Below the pieces are notes generated by a model. That model made no database searches and was not told the origin of the DNA. It saw nothing but the letters and a program-made list of their open reading frames with translations. From Myoxocephalus aenaeus (Eukaryota > Chordata > Actinopteri > Perciformes > Cottidae): 64,000 nucleotides of DNA. Positions 37,380 through 48,470 of this stretch are shown here, one piece after another. Position 1 is the first letter of the stretch; each line of letters starts with the position of its first letter. The translations under genes and the position numbers were made by a program. The stretch covers positions 7,336,001-7,400,000 of the forward strand of contig JBAMJR010000065.1 of the NCBI GenBank assembly GCA_038501785.1, given 5' to 3'.

Positions 37380-37425
37380 GAGAGGAGGAGGAGGAGGAGG
37401 AGGAGGAAGAGGAGGAGGAGGAAGG
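37380..37425. repeat. (GGA)n tract
   Basis: A GAG/GGA trinucleotide run with one AAG interruption. Confidence 0.9.
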
Positions 37426-37571
37426 GGTGATCCGTTGCTCCCTGTGTAACGAGATTCCCAGCTAATCAGTGACTTTCCTGCCTTATCTCTGCCATCAGGA
37501 CACTCGGGAGGCCGAGTAACCCAGGACGAGCTGATGTCATGCAGAGATGGGTAAAAGGGTGGAGGAGAGAG

Positions 37572-37572
<1 letters not shown>

Positions 37573-37645
<73 letters not shown>
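37573..37645. repeat. (GT)36 microsatellite
   Basis: Seventy-three bases of perfect GT/TG alternation, the longest dinucleotide tract in the window. A second, interrupted GT/GC tract follows at 37803-37840. Confidence 0.97.
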
Positions 37646-37647
<2 letters not shown>

Positions 37648-39030
37648 TCCTGTTTGTTTGTAAAGAACCCGTGTGAGTGTTTTGTTTCGTGTTGTTTGTT
37701 ACAGTATATGCTCTCAGAGGTGTACCGTGCCCGTGCATTGCTCCTCTGTAAGCGTATGTCAGTTACTACATGTGTTTTGTACACTTACATATATGCATGT
37801 CCTGTGTGTGTGCGCGTGTGTGTGTGTGTGTGCTTGTGTGTTTGTTTGGCAAAGAATGCTCTTAACGGTAACTACATGCAGCAGTAGTAAGACAAGCAGG
37901 CGATCTCTGCAGTGGATGTCGGTCAGAATAGCATAAAATATCATGATATATCTTAAAATATATATATTTTTTTATAGGTTCTGCAAGACAAGACAGTTAG
38001 AATAATTGGATAAAAATACTCTTTGATATTTTGGGAGATAATGCTCATTTGCTTTCTTGCCATTAGATCTTTATTGTGCGCTATGTGCTGAGCTGGAGCC
38101 ATGAGGCTAATGGACGCTAATGACGCTCCTTTATTTACTAACGATAATCATGATAAAACAAAACACTGTGCAGCAAAGTGGCATGCAAACATTATTTAAT
38201 AATAAAGAAGCGCAAGAAACACGGGATTCTCCAATTTAACACGTGATTTTCTATCCATGGGTCCTGGCCATGGATATAGGGCTCTGCAGCGGGACGCCAT
38301 TGATTTGTGCACCTGTCTGTGAGTTTCATTTGTCAGACCCTTTGCATTCATATTATATGTGCTTTTATTTAGATTCCCACTATAGGTTTAGGCATCTTGT
38401 TTGTATTGAGTCTCCATACTGAATATGGAAGGATACGTCAATAAAAAAAAGAGCTACAGTAGAAATAAAGGAAAGAAAAACACGTGTTTTGGGCTGTTGA
38501 TGCGCACAGCCAGAATAAAAGCAGATAGACAGGCAGGTCGATAGACAGGCAAGCAGGCAGACATGCAACATCTCCCTGATTGCCACAAGAGGTGTCCCTT
38601 ACACTGCCCCACTCTGCAGTCAATGGAAAAATGATCTCACCCCTTTCAAACACCACTGACTTCATCCCCCTGGTGTTAAGAGGGCTGACATCAGTGCAGC
38701 TTCACCTGAGCGGAGCAAATACAGCACGACACCAGACGGGAGTGTTTTGCTCGGCGTTGCCCTGCAGTACGGGTCCAAGTTTTCTCAATGGAATATTGTT
38801 TTTATTACGTCATGTTGCGTGGCGCTATCCCCTCGAAACATGTGCCGAGGAGGAAGAAAACAAGGGGGCATGAAGCTGCCCACACCCTGTTTCTACTTCT
38901 CTAAAGGCTGAGCCGTGCTGGAGATCATTTCAGTTTATTTCAACCTTATTTTCTTAGTTTTGCCAGTCAGTTCTATCTTTCTGTTTGGATAACCAGAGTA
39001 ATTACTGAGAGAGCTAGAAATGAAGTCAAA
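37646..39030. other. intergenic, no gene recognised
   Basis: Includes AT-rich and mixed-composition parts. No coding or RNA signal is supported. Confidence 0.5.
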
Positions 39031-39600
39031 TGGGAAGCGGTGGAGGAAGTATTTAAATACTTTATTGAAGTAAAAGTACTTATACCACACTGTAAAATAC
39101 TCAGTTACAAGTAAAAGGCCTGCATTAAAATGCAACATATCCACTCACAACGATTCCTATGATATCGTACGAAAAGTTATTTTGTTATTTTTCCAAGTCC
39201 CTGCAGTGACGAACCTGTTTAACTACTAAGTTAGGTTTTGAAAAAGAAGTTTTCTTTGGTTTAAAATAACTAGGGAAGTGGTGTTACTTAAGTACTGAAG
39301 TAACGTAACAAATAAGTCAACTTAGGACATGAACAGCTGTAACCTGGGTGAAAGTCATATGTTTTAGGACCCACCGGCCACTACGACAATATGAATCGTG
39401 TAGGAACAGTATATTGAGAACAGCTTGAAATGTTACATACGTAAAAGTCATATAGTGGAGTAAAGTAAAGTATTTCCCTCTGAATTGTTGTGTATTAGAA
39501 GTATAAAGAGGCATTAGAATGAAATACTAAGCACCTCAAATTTGTACAGTACACACAGTACTTGAGTAAAGTTACTTTCCACCAAAGCCAATGGTGCAAG
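39031..39600. repeat. AGTAAAAGTACT-type interspersed repeat
   Basis: GGAAGTATTTAAATACTTTA, TGAAGTAAAAGTACTTATAC, then AAAATACTCAGTTACAAGTAAAAGG and later words such as TACTTGAGTAAAGTTACTTTCC are typical of a palindromic teleost element family. Part of the same family appears at 40370-40780 (TACTGTACTTAAGTTGGTTG). The edges and class are uncertain. Confidence 0.6.
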
Positions 39601-40365
39601 AAGCACAAGGGATACTAATGCATAATCAGCTATGGTAAGCCAGAAGGTCCAAATTAAATTAAAGCAAAACTGTGGTGGATTCTTTTTTTTTTTTACTGAC
39701 TTTCGATGATGGAAGTGATCATGTTTTTTTCTATGAACCTTTGGGATCGTCTGATGGCTCGTCCTGTTTCTTGTCAGCGGTGTCAGGTTCACAACTTGAG
39801 CTGTAAACACAGCGTTATATATCAGAATCGAGTCCCATATTCCAAGAATAAGATACGATTTGCAATAAAAAAACGACATTGCTCGTTAAATATAAGAGGT
39901 TTGATTGCATCAGTCGGCATGTGTTGATAAATACCCCGGTTTAAAGTTTTACCCAGCCTATCCGTGGAAAACACTTTATAAGTAAGACCCCTATTTCCAG
40001 GAACTGTTTCACTACTCCTGAAATGTAAACACGTTTCATGAATCCACAGTACTTGTTTATTACTTAGTACTTGCATATCTCCCCCACATTTAAAAGTCCT
40101 CTCGTTCAGTCCATGACAGCTCAGGCCCCTCCCACTGTGAAATCGACAAGTGCTTGAGGGCTCCTTCTTTGTGTTTTGGGGCCCTCCGTGCACAATTTGT
40201 GCAAGAGGCAATTACCCATAATGCGTAGCGTCATTGTGTTGGAGTCATGACGAGGAAAGTAAGTGTGTAAGTGGTTAATTTTGAGTTGATGTGATGCTTG
40301 ATTGTTGTTGTTGCAGAGCTGATGTTTCTGGTCAAAAGTGTAACATCAAATTGATTTTGGTATAG
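39601..40365. other. intergenic, no gene recognised
   Basis: Nothing supported. The open frame 39822-40211 on the minus strand has no recognised domain. Confidence 0.5.
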
Positions 40366-40784
40366 TTAGTGTTGGAATGCAGTACATCTACCCATGTACT
40401 GTACTTAAGTTGGTTGATGTTGGACGTTTATGATAAACTAAATGATGAAGTGTTCCTTTATGTGTTGAGAAAATCATCCTACTTCTTATTTATTAAATAA
40501 AGTCTTTAAAAGGCCTTTTGCATCAGCTGAAAAATTTAACTTTTCAGAGATACATGGTTCTCACAGGACAAACATATGATGCTCTTATAGGACATGATGC
40601 ATTCATGTAGATTAAACTAGCCAACAATATGTAAAAGAGTTAAAAACCATCTACAGCAGTAAAATACAAAATACACATTAATGCAGCCATTATATCAAGC
40701 TGGAAACGTCTTATATAATAGTAAAACACTGTCAGGGAACATTTTACTGCTCAGTTAGTACTTTTTACTTTTCATAATTTAAGG
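40366..40784. repeat. AGTAAAAGTACT-type interspersed repeat, second copy
   Basis: GGAATGCAGTACATCTACCC, TGTACTGTACTTAAGTT and, near the other end, ACTGCTCAGTTAGTACTTTT match the family at 39.0-39.6 kb in style and partly in sequence. Confidence 0.45.
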
Positions 40785-40935
40785 CAAGGCAAGTTTATTA
40801 GTATAGCACATTTCAACAACAAGGCGATTCAAAGTACTTCACATAAAACCATTAAAAGCATCAAAACATAATGCAGAGAAAACAGGATTTAAAACAGTTA
40901 AGAAAACATTAAAACAGTCAAAAAGCTAAAAAATA
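40785..40935. repeat. interspersed repeat of the 'CAAGTTTATTAGTATAGCAC' type
   Basis: GGCAAGTTTATTAGTATAGC, ACAAGGCGATTCAAAGTACT and TTCACATAAAACCATTAAAA match from memory a very common teleost retroposon tail. The repeated AAAACAGT words at its right end are typical. Confidence 0.6.
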
Positions 40936-40989
40936 AATAAAAATTGAATAAAAGTTGCACATTTTGTACATTTAGTTGATACACAGTTT

Positions 40990-41300
40990 TACTTAAAGCT
41001 ACTATGAGGAACTTTTATGTTGTGTTGATTTTGGCGGGCCCTGTGGACAAAGGTGGTAGTGTTTCTGAGCACCAGAATCCCTTTTTAGTTTTTTTACTAA
41101 TTTTACTGTCGCAGTGGTCTGACTGCTACAGTAAAATGGGTGAGATGGGTTCTGGTTCTCCCTCCCCTCCAGCCGGCACAGCAATACGGACTTTATCACG
41201 GCGGTGTACTACATATATTAAAGCAAAGGATCTGAATACTTCCTCCATCACTGGGTATAGATTTTTTTTTACATTCTCAAAGTGCGAGCTTGTTGTTTGA
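40990..41300 (+). repeat. dispersed repeat family A, copy 2
   Basis: GTGTTGATTTTGGCGGGCCC and the following TGTGGACAAAGGTGGTAGTG match copy 1 at 33.2 kb. The copy is longer on the right, with TTCCTCCATCACTGG words. Confidence 0.7.
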
Positions 41301-41339
41301 CATTCGTCCAAGCTGCCTGTGATGAGACTTTCAAATATC

Positions 41340-41540
41340 ACACAGCTCTGCACACAAGTACGTGCTCATATCGAGGTGCCAGCCTCCGCTAAAAGGAACC
41401 CGCAATTACCATAAATGTAGTGCTAATATCCCTGAGAGGCATCCAGTGTCTGTCAAAGGATGCCATTCATTAGGGCCGCATCGCAGAGACCCGCTGGCAT
41501 TTTGCACCCCACCGGGAACCGGCTTACGCTAATGGCCCTT
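41340..41540. promoter_or_regulatory. candidate conserved non-coding element
   Basis: A repeat-free stretch with words such as CAATTACCATAAATGTAGTG and CAAAGGATGCCATTCATTAG sits beside repeat family A. Its texture (balanced GC, several TAAT and CATTC cores) is like that of developmental enhancers. This is an impression, not proof. Confidence 0.22.
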
Positions 41541-42680
41541 TAAACCGGGTCCTCGTCGCCGTCAGCGGTCCCCGCGTACAGTGAACGCGCCTCCATCGAG
41601 GGCGGTCGTGCACATTCCTGGCCCGGTGAAGGCCCAGATGTCACAGGATGGCACGGGGGTGTCGGTCTCGCATACCGCTCCCCCCCTTGTTGGCTCACTT
41701 CAAAAGGCTGCCGGGCATTTCCGTGCGTGTCGGGCATTAGCCGGCTCTCGCAGGTGCGGAAGGTCGCCTTTTATCTGTTGATTCGCTTGTTTTGATTGCG
41801 TGTGTTTGGGCGGTTGAGGAGAGCCCTCCGTGTGGCGATGACACCGGAGATGTATTCAGACGTGTCGGTATGGACAGCATGTGTTCACTGTAATAACACC
41901 CACCATCTTTAAATCCATTTACTGTAATCTTCGGTAGAATAACCCAACATATCCCTCTACGGCGGGCAGAAGCTTTGTCCCAGATATTCATGGTTCCCAG
42001 AAGGTCATCAATAGTCCAATACTTCACAACCTACCATCCACAAAACTGGCATGACTCCCATTAGCCTCGGTTGTACATTGTATTTACTGCTCTGCAACTC
42101 TTTTTCTCTGTTGCTATTGGAGGATTACCAAAACAATAACAAGCTAAATCAAAAAAACATTTTGTCTGAAACGGAGAAACAAAAACAAAAAACAGCTCAT
42201 ACTCCGAGAGAGATAATCGTGCAAAGCTGTTAAGGTGAGTTTATCTATAACCTTCACACCCAATTAAAGTCACCGTCGCCCATGGTGGGACATCTGCAGT
42301 CAGGCTGAGCGAACCTCGTGTTATCGGGTCTCCTAGTACCGGATAAACCCAAACCAAACACGGCCGCCCACTCGTTTCGGGCCTCCAAACAGGCCCGTGT
42401 GCTGTTTTGGTGGAAATATCTGGAGGCATTGTTTACACCACAGAGTTTACAAGGATTGAAAGTCATTACAAGCAGGAATCCAACAAAATTAGACAAGCTG
42501 CCTTGTGAAAACACTGACAATATGGGATTGCTAAACCATGACCCCGCCCCCCTCTGAAAGAAAATGTAAAACAGAGCTCAGAAAAGCTGAAATAACTTGC
42601 TATGAATCTGTTTTTTGTTTGATTTCTTCAACTCAATAGTGCGTGTCGCTTTATGTTAAATTCATAAGAGACGTCTTTAT
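41541..42680. other. intergenic, no gene recognised
   Basis: Mixed-composition sequence. Overlapping short open frames on both strands show no known domain. Confidence 0.5.
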
Positions 42681-42905
42681 CGTCAGTGTGCCATCTACAT
42701 ATCCTGCCTTTGATTGGACAGAGGCAGTTTTGATGAAGCCGGGCCGAGCCCCGAGGCCAGGCCGCTGGTTTCCCCTCTTGTATGGACAGATAAACCAGCT
42801 GCATCACTATAAATGACATAACATGGGATTTTTTTTCTTCACGTGTCCCCCCCTCATTTCCCAAATTAGCATGGAAATGAAGTGGAACATGGGATATAAA
42901 TGGAA
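42680..42905. promoter_or_regulatory. candidate conserved non-coding element with TCF/LEF-like site
   Basis: A repeat-free block contains CCTTTGATTGG (TCF/LEF-type CTTTGAT at 42708-42714 overlapping a CCAAT-type ATTGG) and GGACAGATAAACCAG (GATA/forkhead-like). This is a candidate only. Confidence 0.25.
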
Positions 42906-43455
42906 ATGTGGGTGAAGAGGGGGCCAGTGGCAACAATAGGAGGGTTTACACAAAACCGGCGTTATGTGGGCAGCGGACATCAACAAGGCTCCTCTGTGTC
43001 TCCTTCAAGTCGTCCTGCTTTTAGAACAAAACAAAGTCTCCCTCCACACTCTTTGGTCTCCGCCATGTGCCTCCAGCTGGTAACAGAGAGCCGGTTTTAC
43101 AGCCTGAACGTGTGAATACACGTGAATGTGAATACATGCATATTTGCATGTGTCTTTAGCAATGTTGACTCCATTTGGAAAAAAACAAATGTGAATGTAG
43201 TAATCTCCAAAAGTGTATTTTAAAAATAGATCTGTATGAATAGAGTCTTGTTTATTTAGGGTGAGACGCCCAAGGCGAAAACATAATTGTTCATGCTCTG
43301 GTCAGTAATGATATTTTGGGATAATTTGCTTCCATAACATTTCTTCTTCCAGACTAGTGGATTGAAAACATCCAAAATACACATTTAGGTGTTTTATTTT
43401 GTCTGTAGAGTTCTCCAAAATTCGTCGTTAGCGTTATATAATGCCTCATTTATAT
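42906..43455. other. intergenic, nothing recognised
   Basis: Mixed sequence ahead of the hAT-type element. No gene is supported. Confidence 0.5.
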
Positions 43456-43689
43456 ATTTAAACTAGTGCTGTCAAGCGATTAAAATATTTAATCGTGATT
43501 AATCGCATTTATGTCATAGTTAACTCGCGATTAATCGCAATTTTTTTTTTGTTGCATTTTAATGCTCTTATCAACATGAAAAAGTGGATTGGCTTGCTTT
43601 ATTTTATTGAAAAACAACTGCCAAACAGGGCGGTACAAAATAAAATCACTGCACATTTCAGGTAAACAAGGGTTTACAAAATAAAATTA

Positions 43690-44167
43690 TAGAGTGCACC
43701 AGGCATGAAAACGGGTCAGGGGTGAAAAAGGTGAGAAGGATATTACCCCTCTAGGGGGGTCCGGGGGCATGCTCCCCCGTAAGAAACATTTAAATATTCC
43801 ATATTTTAAAGCATCAATCTGATGCATTTTGAGATGCTTTTTTTGCCAACCTGGGGAGAGCTGGAGAAACTTAACTTCAGCCATGAGTCAAAAATGATTA
43901 TGGCCTCCTTACTAAGTATTATGCAAGCCATTTCATGCCAGCCTGTCACTGGTCTAACATTTACAGTATATGAGGCACAATGTGGTAAGGGAGAGCATGG
44001 CTGCCTTTGTTAGCATCATTTATATCTTTGATGCAGAGAATGCATCTGGCGAATCCCTGCCTGTTGATTTTGGAGAATACATCTCCTAGATGAAAGGACA
44101 CCTCTTGCCCTTTTATTGAGACCTTGCCTTCCAGTTTTAGCCACGACCAGTTCCAGCTGCATTTCAA
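43690..44167 (-). pseudogene. hAT transposase N-terminal remnant with BED-like zinc finger
   Basis: The first piece (44167 down to 43961) encodes 68 residues. Residues about 10-40 (KLEGKVSIKGQEVSFHLGDV) are followed by C42-x2-C45-x11-H57-x4-H62, a spacing compatible with a BED-type DNA-binding finger. That finger is usual near the N-terminus of hAT transposases. The frame then breaks. A second open piece (43884 to 43687) lies further along the same strand. The catalytic core is not seen. The piece is read from right to left inside the element. The assignment rests on the finger pattern plus the transposon ends and is moderate; the protein could not be searched. Confidence 0.5.
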
Positions 44168-44264
44168 TCCAGCTGTTTAACAATGGCTGCATCCTTCTCC
44201 CCTAACACACTCATTCTGGAAAAATAATGCTTGTATTGGTGTTAACTTCTAGTTTAGCCTTATT

Positions 44265-44463
44265 CAGACCTGCCAACCTCGATATATAACCTATATATTG
44301 TCATTAAATAAGTCATTAAATACTCGTCATGCATTATATTGCATTGCATATAATGTGTGCTGGTCAATTAGTCTAAAATTACTTTTAGACTAATTTTTAC
44401 CAGCGTACTTTGACGTCAAAATGAGTATCCGCTACGCAAATTGCGTACAGGTTGGCAGGTCTG
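44265..44463. mobile_element. nested 199-bp inverted-repeat element (MITE)
   Basis: A perfect 15-bp terminal inverted repeat (CAGACCTGCCAACCT) bounds the piece. It is flanked by the direct repeat CTTATT (44259-44264 and 44464-44469). There is no coding capacity. It inserted inside the hAT-type element and so is younger. The CAG-type tip is compatible with hAT, but only six flanking bases match, fewer than the usual eight, so the superfamily is left open. Confidence 0.8.
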
Positions 44464-44937
44464 CTTATTGATAGAACGGTGGACCACTTTACCTTCTGCC
44501 TCGTCAGTCCCCTCACCTCAAAATCTACCTCCTCAAAAACGGTAGCGTTATGGTGTGAACACGGCATAAGCTAATAATTTTCCACCGGAGCTTTAGCTAG
44601 CTGGCTAACGTTGCGTTCTCTCCTGCTGTGTTCAATGTGTTCACTCGCGCTCTCTTCTGGCACGCGCACCTGTTCGCAGTTCACTGAATCTCATTCATTT
44701 TGCCGTATCGCGCTCACCATTCATTCATTTCAAACCGTAACGTTAGCCTAGCTTCCAAGCCCAAACGGCGTGCCTATTGTTTTGCTTCCGGTTGAGCTAC
44801 ATCCGGCGTGGTGCTCGTGAAAAAAAAGAAATTGAAAAATTAAAATGCGTTAACGCCGTTAATAAAATTGACGGCGTTAAAATTGGTTTGCGTTAACGCC
44901 GTTAATAACGCGCTAATATGACAGCACTAATTTAAAC

Positions 44938-46087
44938 ATAACATTTTAGAAGACTTGTAATACAAAAATAAATTGTCTTGTTGCAAGTAATCAACTGGGG
45001 ACGTTTCATGGTGATATTTATTATTTATTTTGTTTTTTTAACACTTTTTATCTGTAGCGTCTTCAATGTAATTTTACAAAACACATCTTTAAAGGCTGAA
45101 TATGAATATAATATTATGTTTTTACCCTTTTCACTTGGGGTGTCTTAGGACTGTGTTCTATATCCACATTATTTTCAGCAAATCCCATAAAAGACCAAAT
45201 CAAACAATTAAATAGTCCTAGTAATTACGTCTTATTCCTCTAACCATAGAGCTTGATATAAAAAAACGCAACAAACTGGATATAAATGTTCCTTTATTGC
45301 ATTAACACAGACACTGTAGTATATTTTGTGGCAATCTCACATTATTCCGCCGCCACAAATGCTCACTAGTGTCTTCATCCACAACAACAAAATCGTTGCT
45401 TTTGGTCTTTTTTATGACATTTGGGGATTTATTCTATCACTTGTAAAATCTGGAAAAGGAGAATCAATGCGAGCCAAAAATAAAGATTAAAAGGAAACCT
45501 TTCGAACATGCTGAGATGTTCAAGTTCCGATACATTGTCTCCTGTTTTGCCGCGTCGGCGTTTCGGGTGCTGGGGGGGAGCGTTTAGAGTCCGCTTTGTG
45601 CTGCGTGTCTGGCAGCTCAGCTGGACCGGTGCAGCTGCATGGCAGCCACTTCTCTTCGGGGCTGCCAGTCCCCCCAAAAAAACACCCCTATAAATGCTAT
45701 TGTGCTCACCTGATTGATCTTTCACAGGCCCAGAGCAGGCCAGACAGGCCGACTTTGGAGGGCAGTGGGCGAGGAATGGCCGGCGAAACAAACAAGCGAG
45801 CCAGTGTCCGCGGCGGAGGAGGTTGGGCCGCAGGTGGCTAGGAGGCACGCTTGGGTTGGCGCACTGGCCCTCGTCAGATGCCAACAGTGACATTTCCTGA
45901 CTATGGCTATACACAAGCAGGCATCCCAGCAACGGCGCGGTGTCCCGGAGGAATGGAGGACAGGGGTGGATTTTACAGCACACACCAGCAAAAGGAGGGA
46001 GGGGGGATGCATGGGAGCGTATGCATTAAACATGACGCACTTTCTCATAAACACACTAATAAAGATCTCTTTCTGTCTGTTTCTTCT
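44938..46087. other. intergenic, no gene recognised
   Basis: AT-rich sequence to about 45480, then GC-richer sequence with overlapping open frames on both strands, none with a known domain. Confidence 0.5.
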
Positions 46088-46112
46088 CACACACACACAC
46101 ACACACACACAC
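46088..46112. repeat. (CA)12 microsatellite
   Basis: A perfect CA tract. Confidence 0.9.
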
Positions 46113-46459
46113 CTCCACTGAAGCTCATCTGTTGCAGAGAGCAGGCCCGGTCTCGACTGTCTGCTGACTGAACACTCACACTGCCAGGAATTCACCAGGG
46201 GTGGGAAATCATTCGGCGTGCCTCTCTGGGGTCTAAACCCCGGCAGGCGGTGCCGATCGCCCCCCTGCACAACGTCAGGAGGAGTAAATCAAAATCCTGT
46301 AACATCTCCGCTCTGACAGCCATGCATGTCACCCGAAATGACTCACAAATCTCACTTTTTGCTTTTTAGATGTACAGTATATGCTCACTGTTTAGGCCTC
46401 CCCTTCAATATCGAGGCACTTATCAGGCTTCGGTTCTGAAGAGTGAAGCCAATGCTGAC

Positions 46460-46640
46460 GTGCCTTAAAGCTGCATTCTCTCTAATGTCCAGCAGGGGAG
46501 AATCTGAGGTCTGGTTGTATAGAAGTCTATGAGAAAATGACTACTTCTCTCAAGGCTTTTAAAAGGTCCACAAAACCAACGGGTGACGTCACGGCGACTA
46601 CGTCCACTTCTTATAAACAGTCCGTAGCACGCCAGCTCTC
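46460..46640. repeat. teleost interspersed repeat (GTGACGTCAC..TATAAACAGTC type)
   Basis: AAAGCTGCATTCTCTCTAAT, TTGTATAGAAGTCTATGAGA, GGTGACGTCACGGCGACTAC and TTCTTATAAACAGTCCG appear in this order. Together they resemble from memory a widespread teleost repeat. The ends are approximate. Confidence 0.55.
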
Positions 46641-47055
46641 CGAGAGCAACATGGTATAAATTACTTTACTGCCCCAAACAAGGAGATCTTTCCAAGAAGG
46701 TTGCAAGTTCAAAGAATCCAACGTGACCTTTTTAAAAGGAAGTGCTCTTTTGAAAGAAAAAGCAACAAACATAGCTGGCTCTGTTTTGTCTGGAGTTATC
46801 TTCCGTTAGGTATTGTTTGCTGAGGAAATATTCTCCTGGATGTTAATCAGGCGCTTTCGCACAAGGACACGAAGCGGCCCTAAGGTGTGTGTGTGTGTGT
46901 GGTCCAGATTTGGCAACGTGGCATAGTAAGGATGTGAGATGAATAAGGAAACTTACGTTGAATTGAATTTATTTTTGGTCACCGTGGAAGTGAAACCGGA
47001 GGATGAGGTTTGTCTCTGGGCAGAGACATGCAAGCAAGTAACAAGGCCATGAGAA

Positions 47056-47087
<32 letters not shown>

Positions 47088-47300
47088 TCACAAAGGCTGC
47101 CCTGTGTTTCACACGATGAGTGTTTGCATTAGGAATCATTTTTCAGTTGGCATGGCACGTGAGAGAGGCCGCTCGTCCTCGGAAGCGCGATCCACACTCC
47201 AAACAAACCGGGGCTCCCTGACGGCCTCCAGCCTGAGAGTAAGTCCTGTTTGTTTTAATGCCCGGCGCTCACAATGAGAGCGAATGTACACCCGCGTACA
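46641..47300. other. intergenic, no gene recognised
   Basis: Contains a GT tract near 46885-46902 and a CA tract at 47058-47089. No coding signal is supported. Confidence 0.5.
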
Positions 47301-47303
47301 GCG

Positions 47304-48003
47304 AGGTTCCTGTTTTATCTCCCCTATTTCAACGTGCAATACGCACAGGACTCGGGAGCGTCTCTGTGGCCTCCCGCCGGCTCTCAACATGGCAGCGGCT
47401 AGCGGCTAACAGGCGCTCGCAGCTAACAGGCGCTTGCGGCTAACAGGCGCTCGAAGCTAACAGGCGCTCTCAGCTAACAGGCGCTCTCAGCTAACGGGCG
47501 CTGCCGGCTAAAATGCGCTCGCGGCTAAAAGGCGCTCGCAGCTAACAGGCGCTAGCGGCGCTAACTAACGCAAAAGTGCTGACGGAGCGAACCGTAATTA
47601 CCAGTCAGGTTCCTGTTTTATCTCCCCTATTTGAACGTGCAATACGCACAGGACTCGGGAGCGTTTCTGTCGCCTCCCGCCGGCTCTCAACATGGCAGCG
47701 GCTAGCGGCTAACAGGCGCTCGCAGCTAACAGGCGCTCGCAGCTAACAGGCGCTCGCAGCTAACAGGCGCTTACGGCTAACAGGCGCTTACGGTTAACAG
47801 GCGCTCGCAGCTAACAGGTGCTCGCAGCTAACAGGCGCTCGCAGCTAACAGGCGCTCGCAGCTAACAGGCGCTTACGGTTAACAGGCGCTCGCAGCTAAC
47901 AGACGCTCGCGGCTAACTGACGCTCGCGGCTATCAGGTCCTTGCGGCTTACAGGCGCTAGCGAACGCAAAAGTGCTGACGGAGCGAACCGTGATTACCCG
48001 GCC
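47304..48003. repeat. 303-bp tandem duplication carrying a 17-bp minisatellite
   Basis: A unique leader (AGGTTCCTGTTTTATCTCCC through CTCAACATGGCAGCGGCTAG) occurs at 47304 and again 303 bp later at 47607 with only a few substitutions. Each leader is followed by an array of the 17-bp unit AACAGGCGCTCGCAGCT (47404 to about 47560, and 47707 to about 47950). A trailer (CGCAAAAGTGCTGACGGAGC) closes each copy. The second array has more units than the first, showing expansion after duplication. Confidence 0.92.
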
Positions 48004-48344
48004 GGAGGGTGGGTGCTAAGCTGTAGCCTAAAGGCGCATGAGAGCTAACCAGCAGGGCACGCTCACGTGCACTTAGTGTCGGCCGGCTATGTCAACAAAG
48101 CACAGAGAAGCTCTTTAACAACACACACAGAGGGAGAGCTCAGGTAGAAACCACTCCACTATATCTTTACATATAAAGATAATAGTTTGCTGCTATGTTT
48201 ATGCTCTGAATTATGTTATTATTTAAGTATGAATTAAAGCAGCTGGTGAACATTTTTAAACTAACAATAGTTGCTAACTACTATGTGAAAGCGGTCATGC
48301 TGAATAACCCGCAAATAACCATGATATCATCACCCAGACAGTCA
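48004..48344. other. intergenic, nothing recognised
   Basis: Sequence between the minisatellite and a family C repeat. No gene is seen. Confidence 0.5.
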
Positions 48345-48470
48345 CAGTTAGAGACCAGCTGGAGGACATTCATCAGGCATTTAGCAGCTAGAGAGACAGA
48401 TATTCGTCTCTGGAGTTGGTGAAGAGCAAAAACTGACATTCACCAGAAACCATCGAAATCCGGCACCGCC
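48345..48470. repeat. dispersed repeat family C, copy 3
   Basis: GCATTTAGCAGCTAGAGAGAC and TCTGGAGTTGGTGAAGAGCA align with the copies at 5.9 kb and 13.2 kb. Confidence 0.5.

Larger units (their letters stand above)
43464..44929. mobile_element. hAT-type DNA transposon remnant, 1466 bp
   Basis: The ends are 11-bp perfect inverted repeats, TAGTGCTGTCA at 43464 and its complement ending at 44929. They are flanked by a perfect 8-bp direct repeat ATTTAAAC (43456-43463 and 44930-44937), the target duplication length of the hAT superfamily. Subterminal DNA is packed with small palindromes: GATTAATCGC words on the left and GTTAACGCCGTTAA words on the right. The inside retains a broken transposase-like reading frame on the minus strand and is interrupted by a second, smaller element. 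At 1.5 kb, including the insert, it is too short for a full transposase (about 600 residues) and must be non-autonomous. Confidence 0.88.

Noticed and set aside
47397..47960. Regularly repeated 17-mers as a CRISPR array
   Set aside because: The units are directly adjacent without unique spacers, and the context is a vertebrate genome.
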